Positions 43,619 to 54,483 of a stretch of DNA of 64,000 nucleotides are shown in pieces. The notes under the pieces are model-generated. The model saw only the letters and a list, made by a program, of their open reading frames with translations. It was not told the DNA's origin and did not search any database. Both the position numbers and the translations under genes were made by a program. Origin of the DNA: Saccharomonospora azurea NA-128 (lineage in GTDB: Bacteria > Actinomycetota > Actinomycetes > Mycobacteriales > Pseudonocardiaceae); the NCBI RefSeq assembly GCF_000231055.2, contig NZ_CM001466.1, positions 202,954 to 266,953 on the forward strand. The letters are read 5' to 3'. Positions within the stretch are counted from its first letter, which is position 1; each line of letters opens with the position of its first letter.

Positions 43619-44366
43619 CTAGCGAGGTGCCGGGTTCTGCGCTCCCGGCCAGGAGACGACGATCCGGGTGTGGGACTTCTCGACGATGCGTCCCTCCGGG
43701 AGCTCGCTGGTCGGCGTCGTCGCCGTAGTCGCGGCTCACGAGGTGGTCACCGGCGGCTTCGAGCACGACGGAGCGGGTCAGTCCGCGCATCCGCAGCGGC
43801 ACGACGATGCGGCCCTCCGGAGCCAGTTGCCCGGTCCAGCTCGGCGGAATGTCCCAGGCGCCGGCCGTGACGATGACCCGGTCCCACGGAGCTCCGTCGG
43901 CGTGTCCGTATTCGGCATCGCCCTGCGCCACGGTGACACGCTCGTACCCGGCAGTCTTCAGGCAGCGGCGGGCGCGTTCGACGACCTCGGCGTCGATATC
44001 CAGCGAGACGACGGTCCCGGACTCGCCCACCAGCTCGGAGATCAGGGCCGCGTTGTAGCCGCCGCTACCGACCTCCAGGACCCGCATCCCCGGTTCCAGC
44101 TCCGCTTGTTCCAGCATCGTCACCTGGATGTGCGCGGCGCTGAGCAAGCTGGTTGCCACGCCTTGCTCATCGCGCTTGACCACCAGAGCCGTGTTCGGCT
44201 TGTAGACGGACTCCCACGGCGCGTCCGGAGCGAAGAGGTGGCGGGGCACGGTCTGCACCGCCCGGGCTACCGATTCGCTACGAATCGCGCGATATTGCCG
44301 AAGCTTGCGCACCATGTTCTCGCGGAGGGCGTTCGCCTCGTCGACGGCGCCGCGTGTTGTGGTCAT
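43619..44366 (-). pseudogene. FxLD-type (PCMT-like) methyltransferase with internal deletion
   Basis: The first about 205 codons from ATG 44366 encode a protein-isoaspartate-methyltransferase-like SAM domain: RENMVRKLRQYRAIRS, VEVGSGGYNAA-type SAM loop (VLEVGSGGYNAALISEL), SLDIDAEVV and IIVTAGAWDIPPSW-like end (VIVTAGAWDIPPSW). This matches the 'methyltransferase, FxLD system' of lanthipeptide loci. After SRDY (about 43730) the middle domain is missing; in another frame the family C-terminus ELPEGRIVEKSHTRIVVSW follows and stops at TAG 43621-43619. About 130-150 codons were lost. No FxLD precursor gene is seen nearby. Confidence 0.72.
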
Positions 44367-44495
44367 GTAGAGCCTTTCGGTCGGTCCCGCGCCGATCGAA
44401 AGGGCGGGTCGTGCGGGGCTGCGAACAACGACCCGATCAGAGCAATCCGCCGAAAACGGCGCCGTCGTGCGAAGCGCCACCGGCATCATTCGTTC

Positions 44496-45297
44496 ATGAC
44501 AGACGGTCCGGGCACTCCCGCTCTTCTGCCGCTGGAAGACGGCATTGGTCTGACGGTCGGTGTCAACCTCGCGGTGACCGTGGCCGCCTTCATCGGGCTG
44601 ACGGTCCAGTACCGCGGCCTCGAATCTGGAACAGGACAAGCTCGACCTCGAACAGGACAAGGCGATCACGGAGCAGGTGACCAGTGCGGCAGAATTGATC
44701 AGCAGCTCTGAGGTCAACGCTCAAGCCGCAGGATTTCGAATGTTGCGACGGGTCGCGCAAATCTCACCCGACGACCGGGAGCATGTCGTCGATCTCGCGG
44801 AGTCCTACCTTGCCAACGACAGACCTGGGGCCAGGTCGATCGGCCTTTACACCGACGAGCGCCCGGTATTCGAGGCGAACGCGGGCACACAAGCCGCAGT
44901 CGACGTGATTCGGGACCGCGTCGTGTACGAGGACCCGGTAGCGCCTGGTATGCGTGAGTTCAGATTCCCCGGGCTGGTCGTCGAAGGAGTGCGGCTCCAC
45001 GACGTGGTGATGCGCGGTGCCAACGCTGCGGGGTGCTATGCGTGCTGTCCGAGTGGCACTGAGCGGACCTCACGGGAAGTAACTTCTACGAGTGTGCGTT
45101 CGAATGGGCGCAGTTCCCCCACCGTGTTCGAGGGTGCGAACCCCAGTGATGTCACCTTCGCTGGTGCCGACCTGGTGGGAGCCAACTTCGTCGGCGTCAA
45201 GAGCATCGCCGGTGCGGATTTCTCAGCGGTGATAGGCGTGGATCGTGCACTCCACCTGGCAAACGCGCCAGGGGCTGAGTCGGCGATCTGGCCTTGA
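44496..45297 (+). pseudogene. Pentapeptide-repeat membrane protein, frameshifted
   Basis: From ATG 44496 a hydrophilic start and one membrane helix (VGVNLAVTVAAFIGLTV) are read; near 44625 the frame changes and continues as NLEQDKLDLEQDKAITEQVTSAAEL into a soluble region and pentapeptide repeats (FEGANPSDVTFAGADLVGANFVG). Between about 45030 and 45130 another frame carries ADLTGSNFYECAFEWAQF, so two further indels interrupt the repeats. Intact relatives are one-TM pentapeptide proteins common in actinomycetes. Confidence 0.75.
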
Positions 45298-45455
45298 CCG
45301 CAGTGAAGAGTGTTGGGCGGATCGACCCAATCCGATGAACCTCCGGGGGCCGGGGCCTACGCGAGCTTGAGAACACCCAGTCCGTCGAACTCCCCCGCCC
45401 GGGCTGGAATCGCGGCAAGATGGGTCGTCGAACGACTGGGCAGTGGGGGAGGACG

Positions 45456-45857
45456 ATGTCAGACGACAAGCCGAAGGCAGGGGTGTGGCTGGGGGCGGCA
45501 GCATCGGCCGTGGCCGTCCTCGCCTTTTTCGGCGTGAACTCCTTCGACCAACTGACTGCCACGCTCGACCCGACGTCCGCAGCCCTCGACTCCTGCGAGG
45601 AGGCTTACCGGGCATGGCAGGAGAACGGGATGGAGCCCGGGGACTACCGCGTCTACAGCCGCACGATCTTGGCGATCGCTGACGAGACCGAGGACGAGAA
45701 GCTAAAGGCGATTCTCCGAACCGAGGGTGACGCTGCCGAGGAGATGGCTGCGGCGTTGATCCGCAACGATGCCAGCACGTCGGATGCCCTGCTCCGGAGC
45801 AACGACGCCACGATCGCCCGGCAGCAGTACTGCTCCGAACTCGAAGAGAGCAACTGA
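45456..45857 (+). CDS. Small membrane-anchored protein of unknown function
   Basis: 133-residue protein: a short cytoplasmic N-terminus, one hydrophobic helix (VWLGAAASAVAVLAFFGVNSF, about 9-30) and an acidic helical outer or inner domain of about 100 residues with two cysteines (SCEEAYRAW, QQYCSELEE). No family recognised. ATG 45456 has GGGGGAGG just upstream. It is transcribed towards the Wadjet operon and ends 75 bp from jetD, with a hairpin between. Confidence 0.7.
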   Translation: MSDDKPKAGVWLGAAASAVAVLAFFGVNSFDQLTATLDPTSAALDSCEEAYRAWQENGMEPGDYRVYSRTILAIADETEDEKLKAILRTEGDAAEEMAAALIRNDASTSDALLRSNDATIARQQYCSELEESN

Positions 45858-45866
45858 ACGCCTGAC

Positions 45867-45893
45867 ACGGGAGACAAGGCCGGTGTCTCCTGT
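45867..45893. terminator. Hairpin between convergent genes
   Basis: ACGGGAGACA (45867-45876) pairs with TGTCTCCTGT (45884-45893) with one G-T wobble, loop 7 nt. It lies between the 45456 gene and jetD stops and may end both transcripts. Confidence 0.55.
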
Positions 45894-45932
45894 CCCATGG
45901 ACGGCACCTCGACGAGGTTTCGCCGCGTCCGC

Positions 45933-47159
45933 TCAGCCCTGGCCGTTCACGACGCGCAGCAAGCGGGTCACGGCGTCGGCGAGTGGGATGGTCTCCTGTT
46001 CGATGCGACGGAACGGCGTGGGGCCTGCGGTCGCGATCGTGTCGTACGCGGTGGTTTCGGCGTCGGTGAGGTGCCGCAGAACCCCCGGTGACGGTCTGAG
46101 GGGGCGCCCGTCCTTGTCGCGGTCGACGCCGTGATCGGCGTAGCGCTGCAGGTCGGTGGCGTCCATGAGAATCGAGGTGACCGGCTTCGGGGGTGTCCCG
46201 TCGGGTCCGGGTTCGGCCAGCGTGGCTCGGAATCGGTCGAGGATCGCGTACCCGTCCGCGTCGATGTCGCCCCAGTAGACGACGTGCTCCGCGGCACGGA
46301 CCCAGGGCACACCACCCAGGAGGGCTGCTGCGGCCTTGCCGCCGCCTTCCACCACAACGGTGTCCTTGACCGGCGGGAACCACAGCCGGGAGTCGCGGTT
46401 CTCCACGACGAGGACCACGCGCGGCGGGTAGGCGATGTCGTGCACGTCCCCGGTCGTCCAGGCGTCGTGCCTGCGGCGGCCCGATGCCAGGTGGTCCGGG
46501 TCGACGTAGGTCAGGTGCACGACCGTCGGCCGGGGCCGCACCTCGGCCCGGACGTCGCGACCACTGACATCACGCAGCAGTGTCCCGTGAGAGTCCAGCC
46601 ACTTGGTGTGCATGCCGGGGATCGGGAGCTGCCGCAGCGTCCACGGGCTGACGTCGGGATGCTTCCGCAGCCAGGTCACCGCGCCGAGCAGTACGTCCAC
46701 GTCGTTCGGCCGCAGACGAGAGACGGCTCGGAGCGTGGCCGGGGTGAGAGCGGCGTCGGCCGAGCGCAGCGCCGACGCCAGCTCACGGGCACGCCCGATG
46801 TCCACAGTGGGTGGTGCGACACCGGTGTCGGCGAGGAGCGCGACGGCGCCGTCGAGATCCGCCCGCAGCGTGGCGGGGAACTCACCGACCACGCCACGGA
46901 TGCTCACCGCTGTGCGGACGAGGTCCACTCCGGCGGGGAGTCTGCTCGCGAACTCCCGCCAGAGCCTGTGCCACTCGTGCCAGGTGGCGTGCCCCAGCCG
47001 TTCGACGGCCTTGCCCGTCGACACGCCGGGTCGAAGCGGGACGGAGAAGGTGACCCGGTCGCCGACGCCGAAGTCCGCGCACACGGCGTCCGCCCACTTC
47101 TGCTCGACCTTGCGGCGAACCGTCGTCAGAGCGTCGTCCGGGGTGACGAGCGTGCTCAT
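45933..47159 (-). CDS. jetD: Wadjet anti-plasmid defence nuclease subunit JetD
   Basis: 408-residue DUF3322/DUF2220 protein, the topoisomerase-VI-like (Toprim) nuclease of Wadjet that cleaves plasmid DNA extruded by JetABC. The N-terminal about 190 residues are the DUF3322 domain; the C-terminal half is the Toprim-type domain with VVENRDSRLWFPP (the catalytic Glu region, about 260) and HVVYWGDIDADGYAILDRFRA (the Asp-x-Asp metal site, about 310-330). Both acidic motifs are intact. ATG 47159 overlaps the jetC stop by 4 bp. It ends the operon. Confidence 0.92.
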   Translation of the reverse strand: MSTLVTPDDALTTVRRKVEQKWADAVCADFGVGDRVTFSVPLRPGVSTGKAVERLGHATWHEWHRLWREFASRLPAGVDLVRTAVSIRGVVGEFPATLRADLDGAVALLADTGVAPPTVDIGRARELASALRSADAALTPATLRAVSRLRPNDVDVLLGAVTWLRKHPDVSPWTLRQLPIPGMHTKWLDSHGTLLRDVSGRDVRAEVRPRPTVVHLTYVDPDHLASGRRRHDAWTTGDVHDIAYPPRVVLVVENRDSRLWFPPVKDTVVVEGGGKAAAALLGGVPWVRAAEHVVYWGDIDADGYAILDRFRATLAEPGPDGTPPKPVTSILMDATDLQRYADHGVDRDKDGRPLRPSPGVLRHLTDAETTAYDTIATAGPTPFRRIEQETIPLADAVTRLLRVVNGQG

Positions 47160-50100
47160 GCGTCCGGAACCCCGACCAGCGGCTTCGCATACGAGCGGCC
47201 CTCGGAGTTCTTGAGGATCAGGTACTCCGCGTCCACGTGCGGCTCGATCGCGCTGTGTTTGTCGTTCGGGGCACCGATGATCAGTTGGAAACCGAGTCCG
47301 CGCCACGCGCCGATGGCTCGACCGGTGAGGCGCGCGTCCGCCTTGATCAGCGCCTCGTCGAGGAAGATCGGCGCGTAGCGGGGACGATCGGCGCCCGCGT
47401 CGCCCAGCTGGTACCGCAACGCGGCACCGACGATGAATGCCACCAGCTCCTGCGACTCGCCACCGGACTTCTCGCCGATGTGGTCGTACACGGCGACGTG
47501 TTTGCCGTCGAGGTCGCGTTTCTCGGCGCTGATCCGCACGTGGTTGCGGACGTCGACGAGGTCGGCGAAGTCGGGGGCGGTGCGCCGGATGCGGTCGATC
47601 ACCTTGGCCATGCGGTGATACGCGCGCTCCCGGTCGGCGTCCGTGTCCGCCCGGTCGATCAACGCGCGCACGTCGCGCAGCTCCTTGCGGAACCGGGCGC
47701 GCACGGTGGAATGGCTCTCCTGCGGGTCGATGCGCAGCCGGTGTTCGTCGTCGGCGAACGGGAGTTCGGCGAGGATGCGGTTGACCGGGTCGATCCGGTC
47801 GCGGATCTCCCGCACCGCCGCGGCGAGTTCGCTGTCCAGCCCGGTGAGGTCGTTGCCGGACAGCTTGAGCAGGCTGTCCCGCCACTCCGCCTCCAGCTCG
47901 TGCAGGCCGCTGCTCTCCAGGTCGGTGAGGACGCGGTCGAAGTCGCGATAGGAGGCGTCGGGATCGGTACCGAGGTTCGGGTTGGGCCAGCGTTCGAGGA
48001 ACACCGAGAACGTGTCCTCCAACGCCTTTCTCGACCGGCCGATCGTCTCCGTCGCCGACTGCCGGTCGGCGTGGAGTCGTTCGGCGGCCCGTTTCACCGC
48101 CGCGTCGAATTCCGCCAGTTCCGTCGCCGGAGCGTCGGCCGAGGTGTCCGCGAACAGTGTCTCCAGGTATTCCTGGTGCTCCGGAAGGACGACCGTGCCG
48201 GTCTCCGTGGCCGCATCGAGGGCCGACTGGGCGCGGTCGACCTCGTCGACGGTCGACTCCCATTGCGCGCCGAGCTCCTCCACGGTCTTCCTCCGCTCAC
48301 CGACACGCTGGGTGAGCTCCCTGACCTGATTCTTTAGCTCGTCGACCTGTCGCTGCAGCTGATCGATCTTCGGGTTGCCCGCACGGACCTCCTCGACGAC
48401 GCGGTCCCACCGGTTGCGTTCCGCCTTCACCGACTCGACGTCCACCTGGTCCCACGACAACTCGGTCACGGTCCGGTAGGCCGCCCGCCGGGCCTCGAAC
48501 GAGTTGAGCTCGTCCTCCGCCCGCGACACCCACGCGTCGGCCTCGTCGAGGCGGTGGCGCGCGGCATCGATCCGCTGGTCGAGCTCGGCGAGCAGCCTGG
48601 TGTTGGTGAAGCCGAGCACGTTGGCCCGGCCGTGGCCGCCGTGCGCGCCCCGGCCGGGCTGCGACGTCTGACCGGTGATCGTGAGCGCTTTGGTGTACTG
48701 GGGGAGCAATCGGGGCGTGTCGACGCAGACGAAGTCGAACCGGCTCGCGAGCTCGCTCTTGAGCCACGCCGTGAAGGGCGACGGCCGGTAGTCGAGCCTG
48801 CCGGGGAGCGTCTTCGCGTTGAGCCTGACCTCGTCGTGCCGGCCCGTGCGCACACCCTGGAAGTGCACGCGTCGAGCGGTCGGGACCGTGTTGATGGCCT
48901 CACGGAACGCGTTCAGCCGTCCCATGTCGATGAGCATGCGCGTGGCGAACCCGCCGAGTGCCAGGTTGAACGCCTCCCGCCACGGTTCGAACTCGGTGCG
49001 CACCTCGATCAGCTCGCCGACGAACGGCAGGTCGTCCGGCGTCAGCCCGGCGGCCTCGGCCAGGGTTGCGCGAGCCGTGTGCAGGTCGGTCGGGATGTTC
49101 CCCTTGCGCGCCGTGACCGCCTTGCGTTCGGCGCGCAGCGCGGCCAGTTCCGTGTCGGCGTCCCGTTTCTCGCTCATCGCGTCGGCGAACCGGGCTTGAG
49201 CGGTTCGCCGTGCTTCCGTGTCGGCGAGGGACCGATGCGCCGTCTCGACCAGCGCGGTGAATTCTGCGCCGGTCGACACCGTGACGCCGAGGGTGCCGAG
49301 TGCCCGGTCCAGCTGCTGCCGGGTTCGCTCGACGTCGCCCAGCCGCTGCTCGACGCTGCGCCGCTCTCGGAGTGCTGTGTCCAGGCGGTCACCACCGGAG
49401 GCGCGGAGTGTGTCGGCGGCCCCTTCGCACTGCGCTTCGGTGGCTTCGACCAGGGCGTTGGTCTCCGCCAGTTCCTGTTCGGCCCGCCGGTATCGCTGAG
49501 CGAGGTCCCGCTCGGCCGCACGGAGAAGGTCGAGCCGACGTTCGTGACACCACAACGCGGCAGGCGACGACGTCTCGGTGAACGAGCCGATCGCCTCGAT
49601 CAGGTGCAGCCGCTCCACCGCGTCGTCGATGGCGCGCCGGTGCTCGCGGATCGGCGTCAGCGCCTTCACCTGCTGGCGAGCGACGATCATCCGCTCGCGC
49701 GTGCCGGACAGCTCGTCGAACTGCTGCACCACCGCGTCCGCTGTGGCCAAGGTGGACGGTTCTTCGAGCACCATCGTCTTGTACAGGGCGTCGACGGTGG
49801 TGATCTGCTGGCCGGCCTGGATCCGACCGAGCAGCGCGACGGCCTTGTGCCCGTCACCCGCAGCGCCGATGCCGAGCGTGTGGTGGAGTCGCGCGGTGAA
49901 GTCCCGGTCGGTCTCGAAGCACGTCAGGCCGGTCGATTCGACCTCCGCGCGGGCGAGCCGCTTGGCCGCCGGGCCTTCCAGCTCCCGCAGCGAGTAGTGG
50001 TGGTCGCAGGTGGCGCGCACCGCCACGACGTCGTCGAGGGCGCGGGCGGACGACGGCACATACCAGGCGCGGAGCGCGGTGAACTCGGCACCGGTGTGGT

Positions 50101-50497
50101 CGACCCAGGTCATCGCGATGGCCGACCAGGTGTCCCGGCCGTCACCCCGCAACACGCGCGACTTCGTCTCGCCGTCCGTGCGGGACTCGTCGAGCTTGCC
50201 GCGCGCGTAGGAGAGGATGTTGCGCTGGTCCTTGCCTCGGGGCCTGCCGACCACGCCGCCGTTCGACGCGCCGTTGAACGGCGTCGTGTGCGGCATGAGC
50301 AACGCGATGTAGGAGTCCATCAGCGTCGACTTGCCCGACCCGGAACCGCCACTGAGCAGCGTGGCGCCGGGCGCGAACCGCACGCGGTGATACCCGTCGT
50401 AGCCGCCCCAGTTCACCAGTTGCAGGTCCCGGGCCACCCACTGCTGGCCCCGTGATGCCGCCGGGATCAACCCGAACAGCGTGTCGATCATGCTCAC
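47156..50497 (-). CDS. jetC: Wadjet SMC-like motor subunit JetC
   Basis: 1113-residue MukB-like SMC ATPase. Walker [10 protein letters not shown] is at about residues 50-58; then come two long charged coiled-coil stretches separated by a hinge region around residues 500-650; near the C-terminus are the ABC signature [15 protein letters not shown] and the Walker [14 protein letters not shown]. JetC dimers with JetA and JetB extrude DNA loops and sense small circles. GTG 50497 has GAGG 7 nt upstream and overlaps the jetB stop; ATG 50491 two codons later is also possible. Confidence 0.93.
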   Translation of the reverse strand: MSMIDTLFGLIPAASRGQQWVARDLQLVNWGGYDGYHRVRFAPGATLLSGGSGSGKSTLMDSYIALLMPHTTPFNGASNGGVVGRPRGKDQRNILSYARGKLDESRTDGETKSRVLRGDGRDTWSAIAMTWVDHTGAEFTALRAWYVPSSARALDDVVAVRATCDHHYSLRELEGPAAKRLARAEVESTGLTCFETDRDFTARLHHTLGIGAAGDGHKAVALLGRIQAGQQITTVDALYKTMVLEEPSTLATADAVVQQFDELSGTRERMIVARQQVKALTPIREHRRAIDDAVERLHLIEAIGSFTETSSPAALWCHERRLDLLRAAERDLAQRYRRAEQELAETNALVEATEAQCEGAADTLRASGGDRLDTALRERRSVEQRLGDVERTRQQLDRALGTLGVTVSTGAEFTALVETAHRSLADTEARRTAQARFADAMSEKRDADTELAALRAERKAVTARKGNIPTDLHTARATLAEAAGLTPDDLPFVGELIEVRTEFEPWREAFNLALGGFATRMLIDMGRLNAFREAINTVPTARRVHFQGVRTGRHDEVRLNAKTLPGRLDYRPSPFTAWLKSELASRFDFVCVDTPRLLPQYTKALTITGQTSQPGRGAHGGHGRANVLGFTNTRLLAELDQRIDAARHRLDEADAWVSRAEDELNSFEARRAAYRTVTELSWDQVDVESVKAERNRWDRVVEEVRAGNPKIDQLQRQVDELKNQVRELTQRVGERRKTVEELGAQWESTVDEVDRAQSALDAATETGTVVLPEHQEYLETLFADTSADAPATELAEFDAAVKRAAERLHADRQSATETIGRSRKALEDTFSVFLERWPNPNLGTDPDASYRDFDRVLTDLESSGLHELEAEWRDSLLKLSGNDLTGLDSELAAAVREIRDRIDPVNRILAELPFADDEHRLRIDPQESHSTVRARFRKELRDVRALIDRADTDADRERAYHRMAKVIDRIRRTAPDFADLVDVRNHVRISAEKRDLDGKHVAVYDHIGEKSGGESQELVAFIVGAALRYQLGDAGADRPRYAPIFLDEALIKADARLTGRAIGAWRGLGFQLIIGAPNDKHSAIEPHVDAEYLILKNSEGRSYAKPLVGVPDA

Positions 50498-51150
50498 GCC
50501 GTGGCCTCGTTCCGTTCGCGCAACCACTGCTGCAGTTCGGCGAGTTTCGCGGTACTCAGCACGACCTCCACCAGCGGAGTGATGCGATACCGGCCCGCGG
50601 ATTCCTCGACGAGCAGGCCCTCGGTGGACAGCCGCTGCACCGCACCGCGAACCTCCTGCTGGCTGCGGGCCTGGTTGTGGTCCCTGGGATCGAAGTAGGT
50701 CAGCACGGTCTGTTCCAGTTCCTCGATGTCCACGCGTGCGGACGTCTCGCCCGTGCCCCGTTCCCGCTGGAAGACGGTCCGCAGGTGCACCAGCACCAAC
50801 GTCTCGGCCCGGTTGTAGGGCTCGTCCCTGAGCAGGATCGGCACGTCCAGCTCCGTCGAGCGCACCTGCTGCTTGTACGCGATGCCGCGGTCGTGATCGA
50901 CCACGAGGCGGACGAACAGGTCGTGCAGCCGTGACTCGATGATCTGCTGGTTCTCCAGCAACGTCCGCCACTGCGCCGGGTTCTTCTCGGCCAGTAGGAA
51001 CTTGCGGCGCAGCAACTGGACCAACACCCGCCGCACGTCCGCGTCCAGCGTGCCCGCGTCCCCGGGGAACAGCTCGGTCGGATCGTCCTCCATCGGCACC
51101 GGGTCGATGAACCCGGCGTCCGTGTCGGACCAGCTCTCGGTCTCACTCAT
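50494..51150 (-). CDS. jetB: Wadjet subunit JetB (DUF4194, MukE-like)
   Basis: 218-residue DUF4194 protein corresponding to MukE (kite subunit). An acidic N-terminus is followed by two winged-helix-like blocks: [51 protein letters not shown] and [32 protein letters not shown]. It bridges JetA and JetC. It overlaps jetA and jetC by 4 bp each, typical of a stoichiometric complex operon. Confidence 0.92.
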   Translation of the reverse strand: MSETESWSDTDAGFIDPVPMEDDPTELFPGDAGTLDADVRRVLVQLLRRKFLLAEKNPAQWRTLLENQQIIESRLHDLFVRLVVDHDRGIAYKQQVRSTELDVPILLRDEPYNRAETLVLVHLRTVFQRERGTGETSARVDIEELEQTVLTYFDPRDHNQARSQQEVRGAVQRLSTEGLLVEESAGRYRITPLVEVVLSTAKLAELQQWLRERNEATA

Positions 51151-52640
51151 TGCTCACCGTTCCCGTCAGCCGGGTTCGCCGCGACCACACCGCCGAGCGC
51201 GAACCGTCGCCGGGTTCCGTCGGGCCGGACCGTGTCGACCAGGGCGACCTCGGCCGTCTCGGTCATCCCGGCGTCGTGGGCGATCTCCAGGAAGCCGAGC
51301 AGGTCGACCGGACGCCGGAGGTCCTCGGGCGCCGCACGGAACGCCGCCGCGACATCCACGTCGTCCGCGTCGCCCGCGAACGCGGCCAGGTGCTCCTGCA
51401 GCGCGCCGTATCGCGGACCGCCCCAGGCCCGGGTGTCCGCGGAGGCCACGTCCTCGACCTCGTCCCACTCCCGCAACGGCGCGGGGGGCTGCGGCGGCCG
51501 CAGGTCGCTTGCCCGCTGCCGCAGATGCCCGACGTCGGCCACCGGCAGGCGGCGAAGCGGCTCGACGGCCTCGCCGCGGCGGGAACCGGGAACCCACGTG
51601 TGAAGGCCGGACATCACGTTCCTCAGCAGGTCGTCCACCTGGCGGTCGCGCATCGGGTCGTGGTCGCGCACCTGAGTGGTGATCACGTGGGAAGCCTGCC
51701 GCTGCGCGGTCAGCACCTCCTGAACCCCCTGCTCGACCCGGCGCGAGATGTCGGTGAGTTCCCGCCGCTGCCGCTCCGGCAGCAGGTCGGTGAACCGGTG
51801 CCGGAGCACCGTTCGTAGCTGACTCCACAGGTTGTGGATCTGCGCCGGGTCGCCGATCAGCCGCAACGCACCCGCGAACGCGCGGCCCTCCGGCGTCGCG
51901 TCGAGGATCTGCTCGCCGCGTTCCAGGTATTCGCGGAGGACCTCGCCGGTCGGCCGCACGTCGTGCCGCAACTCGGCGACGACGTCACGCTGGATGTCTT
52001 TGATCGACTCCGCCACGCGCGCGAAGTCCGCGGGTAGTTCGCGCGCCAGGTGCAGCACGTTCTCGGCCGCCTCCAGCAGCTTCTCGTCCTCGACGGTCTC
52101 GACCGCGCCGCCCCGTTCGAGCCGGGTGAGCTCCTTCTGCCGCTGTTGGATCTCCTCGTGCAGGCGCGAGATGCGGGCCATCACGTCCGGATCGGCGTCC
52201 TGCGCGAGCCGCTCGATCGCGTCCAGCAACGTCCTGACCCGCGACTCCGACACCCGGGTGCGCACCCCGCCGACCCGGCCCGCGACTTCGAGCGCCCCGA
52301 CGCCGTACGCGGACAGCCGATACACCTCGACGTCGTCGTCGGAGACCTGCCGCACCAACCAGCCCGCCTGCACCCACTGCCGGCAGAGGTCCCGCGCGTT
52401 CCCGCTCGGCAGTGGCTGGTTGTCCTCGTCCCCGTATCCCGCGGCGCGCAACTGGTCGAGCGCGTCGTCGATCTCCGCGTGCGCGTCCGCCACCGCCACG
52501 CTCGGCCGCTCCGCGGTGAAGACCATCGCCAGCGCCGTCACCACGAACGGCGCGTGCGTCTGATGCAGGAGCGCGAGCATCGGGTTCTGGAACGCGCGCA
52601 GTGCCCCCTGGTAGGCGCCTTCTATGCCTCGTGTAGCCAT
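51147..52640 (-). CDS. jetA: Wadjet subunit JetA (DUF3375, MukF-like kleisin)
   Basis: 497-residue DUF3375 protein, the kleisin of Wadjet. N-terminal winged-helix region ([40 protein letters not shown]), a central helical part with coiled-coil character ([22 protein letters not shown]), [25 protein letters not shown], and a C-terminal winged helix ending [16 protein letters not shown]...[12 protein letters not shown] 52640 has no Shine-Dalgarno and follows TACGCT by 8 nt, so the operon mRNA may be leaderless. First gene of jetABCD. Confidence 0.92.
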   Translation of the reverse strand: MATRGIEGAYQGALRAFQNPMLALLHQTHAPFVVTALAMVFTAERPSVAVADAHAEIDDALDQLRAAGYGDEDNQPLPSGNARDLCRQWVQAGWLVRQVSDDDVEVYRLSAYGVGALEVAGRVGGVRTRVSESRVRTLLDAIERLAQDADPDVMARISRLHEEIQQRQKELTRLERGGAVETVEDEKLLEAAENVLHLARELPADFARVAESIKDIQRDVVAELRHDVRPTGEVLREYLERGEQILDATPEGRAFAGALRLIGDPAQIHNLWSQLRTVLRHRFTDLLPERQRRELTDISRRVEQGVQEVLTAQRQASHVITTQVRDHDPMRDRQVDDLLRNVMSGLHTWVPGSRRGEAVEPLRRLPVADVGHLRQRASDLRPPQPPAPLREWDEVEDVASADTRAWGGPRYGALQEHLAAFAGDADDVDVAAAFRAAPEDLRRPVDLLGFLEIAHDAGMTETAEVALVDTVRPDGTRRRFALGGVVAANPADGNGEQ

Positions 52641-52754
52641 CGCCGCGTAGCGTACGGTGTGCGTCCGACACGGTCGGTGACCGCGCCGGGTTGGGAGGAT
52701 CACGGCTGGTCACGACCGGGGTGGGCTCGGACGTCGATCGGCGAACCGTTGACA

Positions 52755-54095
52755 TCAGGGGAGTATGCGCATGGCGAGGACCGTCCCATCAGCGTGGATC
52801 GACACCGGGCCGTTCCACGAGTCGCTCCGAAGGCCGCTGGGCCAGGTAGAACGCCGCTCGTAGACCTCGTGGCGGTACCGCTCCACCCGTCCTTCGACCA
52901 GGAGCTGAAGCAGGTCGTTGGCGACGCCCGAGAAGGCCTCGACTCGGGTGCCGTTCAGGCGGAAGATGTGGTCGGTGCCGGAGAACTTGATCCCGAAGAG
53001 GATGTGACACGCATCCCGCACGCTCCCGGCTGCCGCGTGCGTGAATCCGGTGAAATGCTCGCGCCCTTGTCGGCGGGTCAAGTACTGGGTAGTCGCGCCG
53101 CCGTCCCCGGCGAAGGCAGTCACCCCGGCGGCGGCGGTACGCGCGAGCACGCGCGCGAACCACTCGTACCGGTCCGGTGTGACGTGGAAGCCGTCGACCG
53201 GTTTCGGACGCTCGCCTCCTTCGGCGGGCGGTTGTATCCCGTCGAGGAAGTTCGTTTCGTCGACCAGAACATCGAGATTGCTACGCTCACTTCGCGGACT
53301 GCTCAACCACCCGCCACTTCCCTGGGCGCACAGCGTGTTGACGGTGACAGGACCGTCCGGTGGCAATTCGGTACTGAAAATCAGAACTGGCGTCTCATTC
53401 CACGGCCCGATGTGGACATGTTCGACGTGAGCTGAGGCGGAGGCGAGTTGACTGTGCGACGTCGAAGCGTTGCTGTGATGTCCTTTGCACGCGATCGGAA
53501 TGACCAGGGAACGTTTACCCGGCTTCCATACCTCGGCGAAGTATTGCGGTTTATAGCGACCGAGTTGTCTCCATCCTGCGTATAGTGCCGTGTCTGCGGG
53601 AACTATCGAGACGACCCGTTCCGGATAGTGTTGTTCCAGTATCCGCCGGGCTGCTACCAAGGCGAAACCGGTGCCGAGCTCCTCCGACTGGATCGCCTTA
53701 TAGCGCTGCGCTGTTCTCTTGCCTTCGGCGGACAACCGCATGAAAGAACCGGCGTTGCCGGTCAGTGCCTGGCTGTATTTCAGCGCTCCCCAGTGCTCGG
53801 CGAGTCCGCGCGCGGCTCCGCGCCGCGACAACGCGATACTGCGGGCGAGTACATGTAGCACGTGCCATGGGGTAATTCCGTCAGCCCGCCTTTCCTTCAG
53901 TGGCACAGGCCAGAGCTCTGGCTTCCGACGCAAGGCGTTGTCGGTCAACCCTCTCTCGGGCCGCTCCTTCGCGCGTCTCTCGTCGTCCTTCGCTGCGGCT
54001 GAAGCCACCGCGCCTACCAAACTGGGATCAGAGTTGAGGGAGAAGTTCGAACTCTGGATGAGTTGTTCCAAAACGCTTCGCGCCGGCTCCAACAC
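52755..54095 (-). CDS. Unrecognised protein immediately upstream of Wadjet
   Basis: 446-residue protein (456 from GTG 54125). I recognise no family. The first about 120 residues are Lys/Arg-rich and helical; then comes an alpha/beta stretch with ERVVSIVPADTALYAGW, KPQYFAEVWKPGKRSLVIPIACKGH and PVLIFSTELPPDGPVTVNTLCAQG, in a pattern reminiscent of a PD-(D/E)xK-like or other nuclease core without the canonical motif. The C-terminus has TRRQGREHFTGFTHAAAG. No signal peptide or membrane helix. G+C is clearly lower than in flanking genes. It is on the same strand as jetA, 114 bp before it. Start is uncertain. Confidence 0.7.
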   Translation of the reverse strand: MLEPARSVLEQLIQSSNFSLNSDPSLVGAVASAAAKDDERRAKERPERGLTDNALRRKPELWPVPLKERRADGITPWHVLHVLARSIALSRRGAARGLAEHWGALKYSQALTGNAGSFMRLSAEGKRTAQRYKAIQSEELGTGFALVAARRILEQHYPERVVSIVPADTALYAGWRQLGRYKPQYFAEVWKPGKRSLVIPIACKGHHSNASTSHSQLASASAHVEHVHIGPWNETPVLIFSTELPPDGPVTVNTLCAQGSGGWLSSPRSERSNLDVLVDETNFLDGIQPPAEGGERPKPVDGFHVTPDRYEWFARVLARTAAAGVTAFAGDGGATTQYLTRRQGREHFTGFTHAAAGSVRDACHILFGIKFSGTDHIFRLNGTRVEAFSGVANDLLQLLVEGRVERYRHEVYERRSTWPSGLRSDSWNGPVSIHADGTVLAMRILP

Positions 54096-54125
54096 GTTCC
54101 CCCAAGGCTCAGAGACACACTGCAC

Positions 54126-54483
54126 TCGGCACTACGGGATCTTGACCGAGGTCCAACACTACGTTGTTGATCTAGTGCGCACATCCGCGCAACGAGTGAG
54201 GTGAACCCGAATCATTTTCACGGTCGGCGGCCATGTCCTTGCCTGATCGCCATGCATGGAACAGGATTGGAACAGGAGAGAGATGACCGGATCGGCAGTT
54301 GACCCTCGAGTAGTTTCACCACTCGGCGTGGTTCCGAGAACGGTCGTGGCTGTAGCATGATCATTTATGTGAGAGGACCAGGCGAAAACATGTGCAAAAT
54401 GCCCGCGCCCATGAGAGGCTGACGTAAAGTCCGCCAGCGTGGATAACCGAAGAGGGGCTTCGAAGAAGCCGAGGACTGGGAGT
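54126..54483. other. Low-G+C intergenic region
   Basis: About 360 bp between the unknown gene and the YbaB-like gene, visibly poorer in G+C than the rest. A minus-strand 115-codon frame (54159-54506) covers it, but its composition is random-like and it has no ribosome site. TTGACC near 54299 and a TGATCATTT segment near 54359 may belong to promoters of the flanking divergent genes. Confidence 0.45.

Noticed and set aside
43668-44711. 347-codon plus-strand frame opposite the methyltransferase
   Set aside because: Shadow frame antisense to a recognisable SAM domain.
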